Part shown: piece after piece, positions 1 to 9,671 of the stretch
Layout: the number at the start of each line of letters is the position of its first letter
Position numbering within the stretch: position 1 is the stretch's first letter
Source: Aureococcus anophagefferens
Taxonomy: Eukaryota; Sar; Pelagophyceae; Pelagomonadales; Pelagomonadaceae
Length of the DNA: 64,000 nucleotides
Direction of reading: 5' to 3'
NCBI RefSeq assembly: GCF_000186865.1
Contig: NW_008705572.1
Span: forward strand, 579,384 to 643,383
Notes under the pieces: model-generated
Databases searched by the model: none
Seen by the model: the letters and a program-made list of their open reading frames with translations, nothing else
What the model was told of the DNA's origin: nothing
Position numbers and translations under genes: made by a program

Positions 1-1471
1 GGCGCGGGACGCGCTCGGCGCGAACGGCTCGTCGAAGAACTTCTCGACGGAATCGGCCGCCCAGCCGACGACCTCCTCGAGCGTCGGGTCGTTGCCGTAT
101 CGCGTCGCGTCGCCCGTCGTGCCGTAGACCTCGAGGTCCAACGCCGACGCGGGCTGGCCGCCGTCGACGGGCCGCGCGACCTCGATGACGGCCGCCCGCC
201 ACGCGACGTCGTCGGTCATCGTCGTCGGCCAGTAGAGCGACGGCACGTTGCCCGTGGGCATGCGGTCGGCGCCGTAGATGAAGGCGTTGGGCACCTGGTA
301 GTCCCAGACGACCATGGCGTCCACGTCCAGGTTCGCGACGGCGACGCGGCTCCGCGGGTCCGTCGCGTTCCGCGAGTTCGCGAAGACGAAGTAGTCGCCC
401 TCGCCAAAGTATTCCAGGCCGTGGTTCACGTGTCAGAACGAGTAATTCCGCGCCTCCGCGCCCTCGCGGCTCCCGTCGATGTTCCGCCCTCGACGGCTAC
501 CGCGCCGCCGTCGCCGAGCGACGGCGCGCCGCCGCGGAGCGCGAGGTTCTCGAGGCGGAGCGCGCCGCCCGAGGTCACCTCGAAGAGCCGCGTCGCTCCG
601 CCCGCGAGGGCGACGGACGCGTTCGAGCCGCGCACGACGACGGACGTCGCCGCGACGCGCACGGCCTCGTCGAAGACGACGACCGCGCCGAGCGCGTAGA
701 CGGGCGAAGCGCCAAAGGGGTCGTCGTAGGCGAACGCGTTGCAGGTCCCGCAGCTCCGCGGGCACGCGGCGAGGAGCGCCGCCACGTCCTCGGCGTTCCA
801 GTCCTCCGCCACGGACGCGTTCCAGTCCTCCGCCGCGTTCGCGCAGTCGTAGCCGACCCAGTCGCGGCACGCGTACGGATAGTCTACTCCGGGTCGTCGA
901 AGCAGCCGACGTCCGTCGCGTTGCCGTAGGAAGCGTAGCCCGCGGCGTCGACGAGGCCCTGGAGGCGGCCGGACGACAGGACGGGCGTGTCGTCGCCCGT
1001 CGGCGCCGCCGACGGCGGCGGCGACGCCGTCGGCGCGACGGAGTGCGTCGGCGCGCGCGTGTACGTCGGCGCGGCGCTCGGCCTGAGCGGCTCTTCGTCG
1101 CAGGCGCTCTCGATGACGCGGCCGTCGGCGAGCAGCCAGTACTCCGTCCGCGCGAAGGGCGCCGCGCCGCCCTCGACGTCGACGAGGTCGAAGTCCCACG
1201 AGATCTCGCTGTCGTAGCTGCCGGGACGCACCTCGAAGGCGAAGCACGTCGGCGCGGACGCGACGCAGAGCGAGACCTCTTCGACGAGGCCGCTATCCAG
1301 CGTGCCCTCGGAGAATGTCTCGTTCGCCTGGAAGACCCATTCGGCCCCGTTCCAGCCGTCGCCCCACGAATCGCGCAGCGTCAGCGTGTAGCAGTCGCTC
1401 GCGCCGGCGCGCGCCGCGACGAGCGCCGCAGCGATGGCCGCGACGCGCAGGACTCTTGGGCACCGGTGCAT
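1..1471 (-). pseudogene. Disrupted secreted multidomain protein (3' end off window)
   Basis: The reading starts at an ATG at 1471 with a signal peptide (MHRCPRVLRVAAIAAALVAA), then a Cys/Trp-rich DCYTLTLRDSWGDGWNG segment of the kind common in stramenopile secreted proteins. A Ser/Pro/Thr linker follows, then a ShKT-like block (DYPYACRDWVGYDC...CPRSCGTC), then a beta-helix-like GGAL/GGAV stretch. Downstream, to the window edge, is a tract (GLEYFGEGDYFVFANSRN) that faintly resembles an arylsulfotransferase propeller. The reading is broken three times: a frame change near 884-890, another near 445-460, and an in-frame TGA at about 431-433 between NYSF and HVNHG. No intron fits in these short gaps. 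It is either a decaying gene or an assembly with indel errors. The domain names are inference from motif resemblance. Confidence 0.5.
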
Positions 1472-1553
1472 GAATCACCGTCTGAAGTGTTCAGAGCGCA
1501 AACCGGCGCATCGGCGGGCAGCCCGCTTCATCATAAAATTCAGAACTGCACCA

Positions 1554-3906
1554 TCAACCCTTATTAGCGGCCCTTTCCTTCGCGAGCCGCTCCTTCTCCT
1601 GGGCCGCCTTGACCTTGGCCGTCGGATAGGCGCCGCCCTCTGGCGGCAAGTCCAAAATGCCGAGGTCGTCGGGGAGCCGCGGCCGGGGCGCGCGCGCGAC
1701 GGGCGCGGGCTTGTCCATGCCCTCCCACGCGAGCGGCCACTCGCGGTTGAAGAACGGGTAGTGGGGCGCGACGGCCTCGTGGAGCACGCGCTTCTTCACG
1801 GGCGGCGCGGCGTAAAAAAAGGTCGTCTCCGCGTGGCCGTAGTAGGCGCGGAGCCGCGCGACGTAGGACGAGAACGTCGAGAAGAACGTGCCCGTGAACG
1901 TGCGGCAGTTGGGCGCGGACGCGACGAGCTGCTCGACCATGCCCCGCGCGTTCGGGTCGTCCAGGTCCGCCAGCAGGTGTTCAAAGTCCGCGAGGTAGAA
2001 GACGCGGAAGCGGCGCTCGATGGGCGCGAACCAGGCCCGGTCGGCCTCGTCCGTGAGCACGAAGAGCACCTCGCGCGGCGCGACCCACTCGCTGAGCGTC
2101 GCGTTCCACTCGTCGGCGGAGATGCGCACGGACACGTACTGGAGCTCGCCGCGGCGGATGTGCGCCGCCGAGTAGGACCCGCCGGCGGCGAAGGCCGCGA
2201 GCGCGCGGCTCACGCGGCCGGCCGCGCAGACCTGGGCAGGAAAAGGGTGCGACATGCCCAACTTCAAAGGCTCCGATCTCGGTCGTTTTCCGCTCGTTTC
2301 GGCTGATTTTTGGACGAGCGATCATCTCTCGGAGCGCTCGCGAAGCGTGGGTGCTATTTCCGAAACGCGCGCGCGCGGAACACTCACGCTGAAGCGACGT
2401 TGAATCACTCTTGTGCTGCCCTGGCGCAGACGATGTCGTCGCGGTAGCGCGTCGCGTCGCGCGCGAAGCGCTTGTAGTACGCGTCCGTCGGACCGTCGTC
2501 GAAGAGGAAGAAGGTGTACCAGTGCGTGAAGACGCGGTAGCCGAAACTCGCGTTCGCCTCGAAGTGGACCCAGGCCGCGCCCGCGGCTTTCGCGTCGAGC
2601 GGCCGGAGCCGCCGCTTCTCCGTCGCGAACGTCGCCGCGTCCAAGGTCCGCCAGGGCGGGTCCGGCGCCGCGCAGGACCCGAAGAGCACGGCCTCGCGCA
2701 TGGGCGCCCAGCGCGGCGTCGACGTCGCCGCGCGCCGCTCCCACTCGCGCAGGTCGCGCCGCGCCCGCGTGTCGCCGTCGTCGCCCGCGCGCCTCGCCGT
2801 CGCCGCGAGCGCGTCGACGGAGGCCGTCGCCGCGTTCGTCTCCCGGGAAAGGTCGAAGAGGCCCGCGGCCTCGCGGAGGAACGTCGGCGTGTCGACGACC
2901 CGCAACACCTTGCCCAGCGCGTCGAAGTTCAGGAACGCGTCGACGCCGTGGTGCGCGCGCCGGTTGCCCTCGTGCTGCACCTTGAGCAGGTAGAGCCGCT
3001 GCGCCGGCGGCATGACGAGCGTCCGCCCCGTCGCGTGCGCGAAGACGGCCACCGTCTCGAAGGCCATGCGGATGTTGTTCCAGCCGCCGTTGTCCGGCTC
3101 GAAGGTCACGTACTTTGCGGACCTGGGCAGGAAAAGGGTGATTCAAGTTCTCTTCAACATGAGTGTTCCGCGCGCGCGCGTTCCGAAAAAAGCATCTATG
3201 CTTCGAGACCGTTCCGAGAGATGATCGCTCGTCCAAAAATCAGCCGAAACGAGTGGAAAACGGCCGAGATCGGAGCCTTTGAAGTTGGGAATTTCGCTCT
3301 CTTTTCCTGCCCTGTTTCGGACGGGCCGTAGTCCGCGTAGGGGCTCACGCGCGGCTCGGGGTCCCTGGCCCAGTAGCGCATGCCCCGGAAGCCGCGCGAG
3401 CCCTCGAGCACGTCCGCGCAGGCGTCGACCGGTTGCGGTGGATTCTGCGGCGGAGTCCGCGGCGGCGCGGGGCGCCGCGCCGCCGGGGGACGCGGCGCCG
3501 CGGCGGCTCGGAGCGCCTCGAGCTCGGCGCGGGCGGCCTTGCCGCGCTCGCGCTCGTGCGCGAGGGCCGCGCCCGCGTCGCGCAGCTGCGCCTCGAGGCC
3601 GAGCGCCTTCTGCCGGAGCGCCGCCGCGCTCGCCTCCGTCGCCGCGCACGGCGCCGCCGGCGCCGCCGCGGCCGTCGCCACGGCCATGGCCTCCGCCTGC
3701 GCCGCGAGGATGGCCGCGTCGTCCTCGTGGCCCACGTAGCGCCGCACGGACCGCTCCGCCTCCGCCTCCGCCTGCGCCGCGGCGCGCTCCGTCGCGGCGA
3801 CGCCGCCCTCGTGGCGCACGACGAGCGAGCCCATGGCGAGGAGCCACACGGCGACGACGAGGTGCAGCGGCTGCCAGCGCTGGCGGCGCTGCTTGCTGGC
3901 GCCCAT
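1554..3906 (-). CDS. GDP-fucose O-fucosyltransferase family, type II membrane protein
   Basis: Three exons (3906-3323, 3122-2432, 2231-1554) join in frame to 650 residues. Both introns are introner insertions of exactly 200 nt with GT donors. The protein has a short cytosolic basic N-terminus, one membrane anchor at about residues 14-30 (LHLVVAVWLLAMGSLVV), and an Ala/Glu-rich probable coiled-coil stem to about residue 130. The catalytic domain opens with FEPDNGGWNN (201-210) and carries AAHIRRGE near 449-453, hallmarks of the protein O-fucosyltransferase/GT65-68 group. Type II topology suggests the Golgi lumen, with GDP-fucose as likely donor; the acceptor is unknown. The family call is firm from the motifs, the subfamily is not. 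Removing the introns restores YADYGPSAKYVTFEP and RYRDDIVCAAG without loss of residues. Confidence 0.85.
2232..2423 (-). mobile_element. Introner element A (192 bp) in fucosyltransferase intron 2
   Basis: The 192-bp element lies between perfect 8-bp target duplications (GCGCAGAC on the + strand, 2224-2231 and 2424-2431). Terminal inverted repeats contain GGGCAG...CTGCCC. Read along the host gene, the left duplication starts with GT and gives the donor, while the element ends in CAG and gives the acceptor. The intron is therefore 2431-2232, 200 nt, and the exon sequence is preserved exactly. The interior is inverted relative to copies B, C and D when all are read along their host genes. Confidence 0.92.
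3123..3314 (-). mobile_element. Introner element B (192 bp) in fucosyltransferase intron 1
   Basis: This is the second element in the same gene, again 192 bp, with near-identical 8-bp flanks (TTGCGGAC at 3115-3122, TTTCGGAC at 3315-3322; one mismatch). In gene sense the left flank starts with GT and the element ends in CAG, giving a 200-nt GT-AG intron (3322-3123). Interior sequence is clearly homologous to copies A, C and D, including the block TTCGGCTGATTTTTGGACGA. The mismatch in the duplication suggests it is somewhat older than A. Confidence 0.92.
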
Positions 3907-3918
3907 GACGATCGCGCA

Positions 3919-3958
3919 CGAGCGTGCGAGGCAGTCAACGAGCGTGCGAGGCAGTCAA
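3919..3958. repeat. Two tandem copies of a 20-bp unit
   Basis: The 20-bp unit ACGAGCGTGCGAGGCAGTCA occurs twice head to tail, just upstream of the ATG (3906) of the minus-strand fucosyltransferase gene. It lies in the short spacer shared with the divergent gene that starts at 4093. Its function is unknown; it could be leader or promoter sequence. Confidence 0.8.
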
Positions 3959-4092
3959 CGCTCGCGCACACGGTAGCCCTCGATCGCGTACGCCATCGTC
4001 GAGTGATTTTGCCCGCAGGAGAACTTGTTGACGTGCAACACTGACCTCGGCCCGCGCGATGGACAACAACATCGCAGCCCAGTAAGTAAAAG

Positions 4093-5089
4093 ATGCGCTG
4101 GACGCCGCTCGTGGCGCTGCTGCCGGTGCTGGCCGCCAACGCACCGCACCCGAGCGCCGCGGAACTGGCGCGCGCGCGAGCCAGAAGGAGGCGGCTCAGC
4201 TACTTTGGGAAAGCCAGCGAGGGCTGCACGACGCTCCTGAAGGAGAAGAAGCTCGACTGGCTCCTCGAGCCGTTCACGTGCACGCATGCCGTCAAGACGT
4301 CGCCCGTCGCGCTCGTGCTCGGCACGGGCCTCGGCGACACGGGCACGCGGTCCGTCGCCAAGGCCGTCGACGCGCTCGGCGTGCCGACGTGCCACCGCTC
4401 GGGCGCGACGATCAAAGCGCTCAAGGCGTCGAACCGGCGCGACATGACGCCCTTCGCGTCGTCGGGGGCGTGGTTCGACACGCCCGTGGCGTCCGTCTGG
4501 CGCCGCGTCGCGTGCTCGTTCCCCAACTACAAGGTCGTGCACACGACGCGCGCCGGCGACCGCCCGCGTCTCTCGTCGACCGGGAACCACATAAAAGCGC
4601 GCCGTAGGGTACCACCGCGACTTCTCCACGCAGACGAACAGCCACGGCAAGAGCAAGTGCCGCGCGGAGACGACGGAGCACCTCCTCGTCGCGCGCTGCC
4701 TCGAGTACGGCACGACGTGCCCGACGCTCGCGGACGCGCTCGTCGCCTTCGACGGCGTCGCGGCGAGCCTCGACCGCTACGCGCCGCGGGACAAGGTCCA
4801 CGTCATGAACATGTCGACGGGCTTCCGCCTCGTCCCCCTCGCGGCGTTCCTCGGCAAGCCCGTGCCGCGCGGCATGCGGGGCGTGCCGCAGAGCACGGAG
4901 TTCTTCTGCTCCGAGGCGCCCCCGGCGACGGCGGCGAGCCCCGCGCCGGCGCCGGCGCGCCGCCCCGTCGTCGGGAACGTGTCGCGCCTGCCCGCGGGCA
5001 TCCGGACCGTCGCCGCGCCGGCGACGACGACGCGCGTCGTCACGCGGCACCGCCCCGGGAAGAAGAAGAAGAAGAAGCCCCACGTCTAG
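4093..5089 (+). CDS. Sulfotransferase-like secretory-pathway protein
   Basis: Two exons, 4093-4567 and 4608-5089, join in frame to 318 residues if a 40-nt GT-AG intron (4568-4607) is removed; without it the frame is lost. A GC donor a few bases upstream would also keep the frame. The N-terminus is a signal peptide or anchor (MRWTPLVALLPVLAANA). A glycine-rich nucleotide loop, GTGLGDTGTRS at residues 77-87, followed by a CH, FPNYKVVHTTR arrangement resembles PAPS-binding sulfotransferases. The second exon has CRAETTEHLLVARCLEYG and a Pro/Ala-rich, Lys-rich tail. The likely place of action is the Golgi or outside the cell. The family call is an inference from the loop and length. Its stop codon is only 5 bases from the stop of the convergent gene. 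Confidence 0.6.
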
Positions 5090-5094
5090 TCGCG

Positions 5095-5803
5095 TTATTT
5101 CCACTTCGTGTCCGCGCGCGGGATGCTCGAGTAGGTCGTGCGCATGTTCTCGGGCAGCGAGCACGGGCCGACGGAGATGGCGATCTTCTGGCCGTGCATG
5201 GACTGGCGCTCGTAGGCGGGCTGGGCCTTGCGCTCCTCGCGCTCCTCCTTGCGCCGCTTCTTCAGCCGCCGCTGCGTGTCCGCCTTGAGCTTCTCGTGGA
5301 GCGCGTGCTCGCCTGTGTGGAAATCAACCACTGGTTTGGGGGGTCCCCACCAAACTTCAGAACTCTCTATCTCAATCAAATCGAAGTCGATTCGGCTGAT
5401 TTTTGGACGGATCGATTGCTCTCGTCGAGTTCTCGAAGCACGGCAGAAAGCTTTGCGTCGAAACGGTCGCATACGCGCAAATTGAAGTCGGGTTGAAGAT
5501 TTGATTTCCACACAGGTGCTCGCGCCGGTCCGCCTCGAGCTTCGCGTCGGCGTCGACGCCGACGCGCTGCGTCGCGGGCGCCGACGGCGCGACCTCGGGC
5601 GGCGCCTCGACGTTCGCCGTCGCCGTGAGGAACTCCGGCGGCGCCGAGGCGCCCAGGGCGTCCAGCGCGGAGGGGAGCGCGGCGCCCGCCGCCGCCTCCT
5701 CCTCCTCGAGCGGCCGCTTCTTCTCGTTGTCCTCGGCGGGGGCGGCGGGCGCCGCGGCGGGGGCGTCGTCGCCCTCGGACTCGTCGGAGCTGTCGGCGAA
5801 CAT
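5095..5803 (-). CDS. Small acidic/basic protein, unknown function
   Basis: Exons 5803-5524 and 5312-5095 join to 165 residues. I chose the ATG at 5803 (MFADSSDESEGDD); the open frame upstream of it has no ATG. The N-terminal half is acidic and Ala/Pro-rich, and the C-terminal half is a strongly charged helix (LKADTQRRLKKRRKEEREER) followed by IAISVGPCSLPENMRTTYSS. I do not recognise the family; the composition suggests a nuclear or RNA-associated protein, which is only a guess. The intron is introner E with a GC donor, and splicing there restores DRREHALHEKLK exactly. A GT four bases inside the element would also stay in frame, adding four residues. Confidence 0.65.
5313..5515 (-). mobile_element. 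Introner element E (203 bp), second subfamily
   Basis: The element has terminal inverted repeats CTGTGTGGAAATCAA / TTGATTTCCACACAG and a perfect 8-bp target duplication (GTGCTCGC at 5305-5312 and 5516-5523). In gene sense the duplication begins with GC and the element ends in CAG, so the predicted intron is 5523-5313 (211 nt), GC-AG. Its ends differ from the 192-bp group, but part of the interior (TCGGCTGATTTTTGGACG) is shared, so the two groups are related. Confidence 0.9.
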
Positions 5804-6053
5804 GTCACGCGGACGTCGAGAGCGCGCGCGGCTCACCAGGTCCGCCGGCGGGGGCTGAGCTGCACCTTGGCGGCACTACAGCATCACTTTAAGAGACTTC
5901 TCGAGTCTCGACGCGGCTCTTCCTTTCAGCATCCTCTCCTACGTCTGCGCCATCGGCGTCTTCGTCGTGGACCAGCTCCCGGCGCCCACGGCCGTCGTCA
6001 CGGTCGCCCCGACGCTCGCGGGCACCGTCTACCTCTACCGCACTCTTAAGTGA
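5802..6053 (+). CDS. Possible 53-residue membrane protein
   Basis: An ATG at 5802 opens a 38-nt exon (5802-5839) ending in a GT donor. A 90-nt intron with a TTCCTTTCAG acceptor leads to the second exon 5930-6053 in matching phase. The product is a short basic N-terminus followed by one long hydrophobic segment (ILSYVCAIGVFVVDQLPAP... TLAGTVYLY). Supporting points are the pyrimidine-rich acceptor and the phase match; against it are the small size and the fact that its ATG overlaps the ATG of the divergent gene in a shared CATG. The function is unknown. Confidence 0.4.
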
Positions 6054-6277
6054 TGGGCGATGGGCGAGTTCGGCATACCCGGCTGCAGCGTAGATCGCAC
6101 CGGGTCCGGCTAAGCGAATGCAAACACCGCGAGCGGCGCGATCGCGTGCGGATGGCGACGATCGAGGTCGATCGGGTACGTCAATTTGAGGGCTCGTGAA
6201 AATCGTGAAGTGCTCTCTGTGCCGCGGGCGAGGTGGGCCGAGCTGCGGCTAGCTCCGTGTCGAGGTCGAGCATCGCG

Positions 6278-9200
6278 ATGGGCAAAAAGGATAGAGCAGT
6301 GAACGTCAAGGACGTCAAAAAGGCCGAGCGCGAGCGGCGGCAACGACGGGAGTCGCGGCAGCGGAGTCTCATCTCCGAAGAAGTGTCGCTGGCGGATGCT
6401 CGACGCGAGCTCCTGAGCGCCGGGCCGTGGATACCGGGGTTAGAGCCGGTCATCAACGTGCTCATCGGCTTCAGCGACGCCATCGAGGACGAGTCCATGG
6501 ACGAGGAGCAACAGGGGTTTTGCGAGGCCTACTCCGTCGGTTGGGTGAACGAGCAACCGGAATTTTCCGTCGCCGACGGCGGCGGCGAGCAGCTGGAATT
6601 TCTGCTGCGCACCTGCCGCCGCGCGAACCACTGGAAGCTCGACGACGACGACGACGACAAGTTCTGTTCCGACGCGGTCTACGGCGTGGTCGACGGGCTG
6701 CTCAAAGTCTTTCGGCGCGGCGACGCGCGGCCCCTGCGGGTCGGCGAGGCTCGCGAGCTCACGGCGTTGTACCGCCTCGGCGAGGCGCTGACGAACTGCG
6801 AATTCGCGCGCGGGTTCGGCGTCCCTCGACGGACGCGCCGCCGTCCACCGCGCGCCGCAGGTACGAGACCGTCGGCCGCCTGATCCACCTCGGCGGCGCG
6901 GCGAGCTTCGACGCCGTCCTCGAGCGCCTCGAGGCGCACCCCGCCGCGACAGGCCGCGGGCACATGTGCGAGACCGTCAAGGACATCCTCTTCGACGAGG
7001 AGCGGACGAGCCTCCGGCGGTCGCGGAAGCTCGCGGCGTGGGTCGACGAGGCGACCGTGCGGCGCGCGCTCCGCGCGTTCTGCGCCGTCCTCGACGACCC
7101 GCGGTGCGCGCCCGAGACCGGGGGCTGGGTCGCGGGCGCCATCGAAGCCCTCGCCGGGACGGCCGCGTACGCGCGGCTCGCCTGGGGCGCGGCGGGGCCG
7201 TCGCTCCGCGCGGCGTTCGTCCGCGGGTCCGTCGACGACTCGCTCCGCGGCGACCTCGACGACATCCTGCTGACCGCGTCGAAGGGCGCCCACGCGGCCG
7301 ACGGCGGCGGCGGCGGCGACGACGCGGCCTGGGCCTTCTTCTTCGAGGAGTTCCGCAGGGACCCGCGGGGCATCTCCGTGTGCTCCTGCGTGCCGCCGAA
7401 GCCGAACATCTGGTGCGCGAAGGAGCGGGGCAAGGAGACGGCGCGCGCGGTCGCGGTGGCCCTCGAGGTCGCAGCGCGGGCGCTGGGCCTCGGCCGGCAC
7501 GAGCAGGCGGCGTCGGCCGCGCAGGGCGCGCTCCGCGACATATCGCTTCCGGAACGCGGACTTCGACGCGAACGAGCACGAGGCCCGGGCGCGGCTCCTG
7601 CTGGGCCGCGCGAAGTTCGCCCGGGGCGAGCTCGACGAGGCCATCGACGCGCTGGAGAAGGCGCGCCCGCGCCGCTACTGGGGCGACGGGCCGCGCGTCG
7701 TCGACGACGTCGCCGCGGAGGCCCTCTTCCTCACGGCGGCGGCGCAGCTCAAGCTCGGCGACCGCAAGCGCGGCCTCGCGAACGCCAAGGAGCTCGCGCG
7801 GGTCGAGGCGAAGTACGTCTACGACGACGACACGGGCGCCCGGGCCCGCGACGCCTCCGTCGACGTCGCCGGGTGGCGCGCCAAGGCGACGGCGCTGCTC
7901 GCGCCGCCGCCGCCCGCCGCGGCGCCCGCGCCGCCCGCCGCGCCGCGGCCGATCCGGTCGTCGCCGGTCGTCGCCGCGGCGGCGGCGCCGGGCCCGGTGG
8001 CCCGGCGGCTGCGGCGGTGGCGCTGGACCAAGTTCGGCAAGATCGACGAGCTCCGGGAGGACGACGCGCACCGCCTCCACGTCGAGGTCGTGCCATCCCT
8101 CGGGTGCGTCGTCGTGCAGGCCGCGCGGACGCGGCTCTGCGTCTGGGACTTGGCGCGGGGCGCCGTGCGGGGCTGGGTCGACTTTTCGGGCGCGGGCCTC
8201 GACAACGACGACGGCGACGGGTCCTTCCGCCACGTCCGCGCCGCCGGCGGCGACGTGCTCGTGCTCTTCGCGCCGCGCGGCCTGCCGCTGTTCGTCGACC
8301 TCGGCGCGCTCGAGGACGGCGCGACGTGGACGGACGTTGACAGCGCGCGCTACCTCGCGTCCTTCGGCGAGGTCGGCGACGGCCGCGTCGTCGCCCTCGA
8401 GCGCTTCTGCGACGTCGTCGCCCTGGCCGTCTATCCGCCGGAGAAGCCGCGCGTCCTCGCGACGTACGGCCGCGCCGTCGCGGGCCCCGTATCCGTGCAC
8501 GCCTGGGACCGCGACGACCGCCTCGGCGCCCTCTCCGCGACCCGGGCCGGGAGCCTCGAGAAGCCGTCCCTCCTGTGCGCGCCCGCCGCCAAATCCGCCT
8601 GCGAGCTCGCCTTCGCGCGCGAAGACTGCCTCGTGATCGCGCACCACGACAGGCGCGCGCGCGTCTGGACGAGAGGCGACGGTTGTTGGGCCCTCGCCGC
8701 GACGCTCCGCGGCTACGAGGCCTCGCCCTGGCACGTCGCCGCCTCCCGCGACCTCGCCGCCCTCGCGTGCTTCCACGACGGACATCGGACCCCGGCGGAC
8801 GACGACGACGCCGACGACGTCATCGCGCACGACCAAGTCGGCCTCTGGGACCTCGCGAGCGCGCCGTCGCCGGGCGCGCTCGTCTGCCGCCTCGCCGTCC
8901 CCGGCCACGGCGTCCGCGCGATCGCCATCGCCGAAGCCCGGGGCGTGCTCGTCACCGAGCACGACGAGGCAGGCGGGATCCACCTCTGGCGGCTCCTCGC
9001 GCGCGGGGAGACGCCGCGCGCGGTCCACGTCGCCGCGTACGCCCTGCACAGACCCGCCAGCTGCCCCATCAACACGGCCTTCTTGGCGCGCGACGACCAC
9101 GTCTACGTCGGCGGCGTCGGCGTCCTCCTCGCGTTCTCGACCGGCGAATCCGCGCCCCCGTCGTCGGACGACGCGCCCGAGGCGACCGTCGTCAACTGCT

Positions 9201-9367
9201 TCGCCTGCGGCACCTACGACGCCGCCAACTCGCAGGTGTGCCAGCGCTGCAAGGCCGTCCACTTCTGCGGCCCGGCCTGCCTCCGCGCGGGCTGGAAGCG
9301 CCACAAGCCGCACTGCGTGCCGGCGGACGCGAAGCCCGGGCGCGGCGCGAAGCGACGGGGCTGTTGA
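6278..9367 (+). CDS. TPR / propeller-like protein with C-terminal MYND zinc finger
   Basis: The first ATG in the open frame is 6278 (MGKKDRAVNVKDVKKAERER). An intron at 6808-6860 (53 nt, GC-AG) is needed to join NCEFA to YETVGRLIHL. A second frame change near 7540 is best explained by one extra base (ALRD then YRFRNADFDANEHEA), although a cryptic intron at 7440-7545 cannot be excluded. The protein is about 1,000 residues. A helical N-terminal half precedes a TPR-like block (LLLGRAKFARGELDEAIDAL), then a WD-like region (LCVWDLARG, VGLWDLASA, IHLWRLLAR). It ends in a complete MYND finger, C-x2-C-x10-C-x2-C-x5-C-x3-C-x7-H-x3-C, encoded near 9200-9330. MYND fingers bind proline-rich partners; the rest of its role is unknown. 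Confidence 0.75.
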
Positions 9368-9375
9368 AGCGGCGT

Positions 9376-9436
9376 TTAACATATCCCGCCGGCGGGATAT
9401 GTTAAGGTCCCTCATCTGTATAGCATATCCCACCGG
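9376..9436. repeat. 30-bp perfect palindrome plus neighbouring half site
   Basis: Positions 9376-9405 form a perfect palindrome with no spacer; each half is TTAACATATCCCGCC or its complement. A near copy of the inner half (CATATCCCACCGG, one mismatch) follows at 9424-9436. It lies just past the stop codon of the MYND gene and about 270 bases before the next start. It could be a cruciform, a dimeric protein site or a termination structure. The rest of the 304-base spacer (9368-9671) shows no coding frame I can support. Confidence 0.85.
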
Positions 9437-9671
9437 CTAGTACGACGCGAGCGGCTCTAGCGAGCGGCGCTCGCCTGCGCGCAGACGGCGCGCGTTATGA
9501 GCGCCGGAGTTGGCCTTGGATGAGGTCGATGCATCCGACGCGACGACCGACACGAGCTCGAGGACAGTTACTGTGAGTTCGAGTACTCCCGCGCCGTCGT
9601 TCGTCGGCGTCCAGCGGTCGCTCGTAGCGACGCCACCGCCGCAGCGGTCGCTCGCGAACGCACCAGCAATC

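Noticed and set aside
431..433. In-frame TGA read as a second selenocysteine
   Set aside because: There is no nearby Cys or redox motif and the gene has two further frame breaks; a decayed or miscalled Trp codon is more likely.
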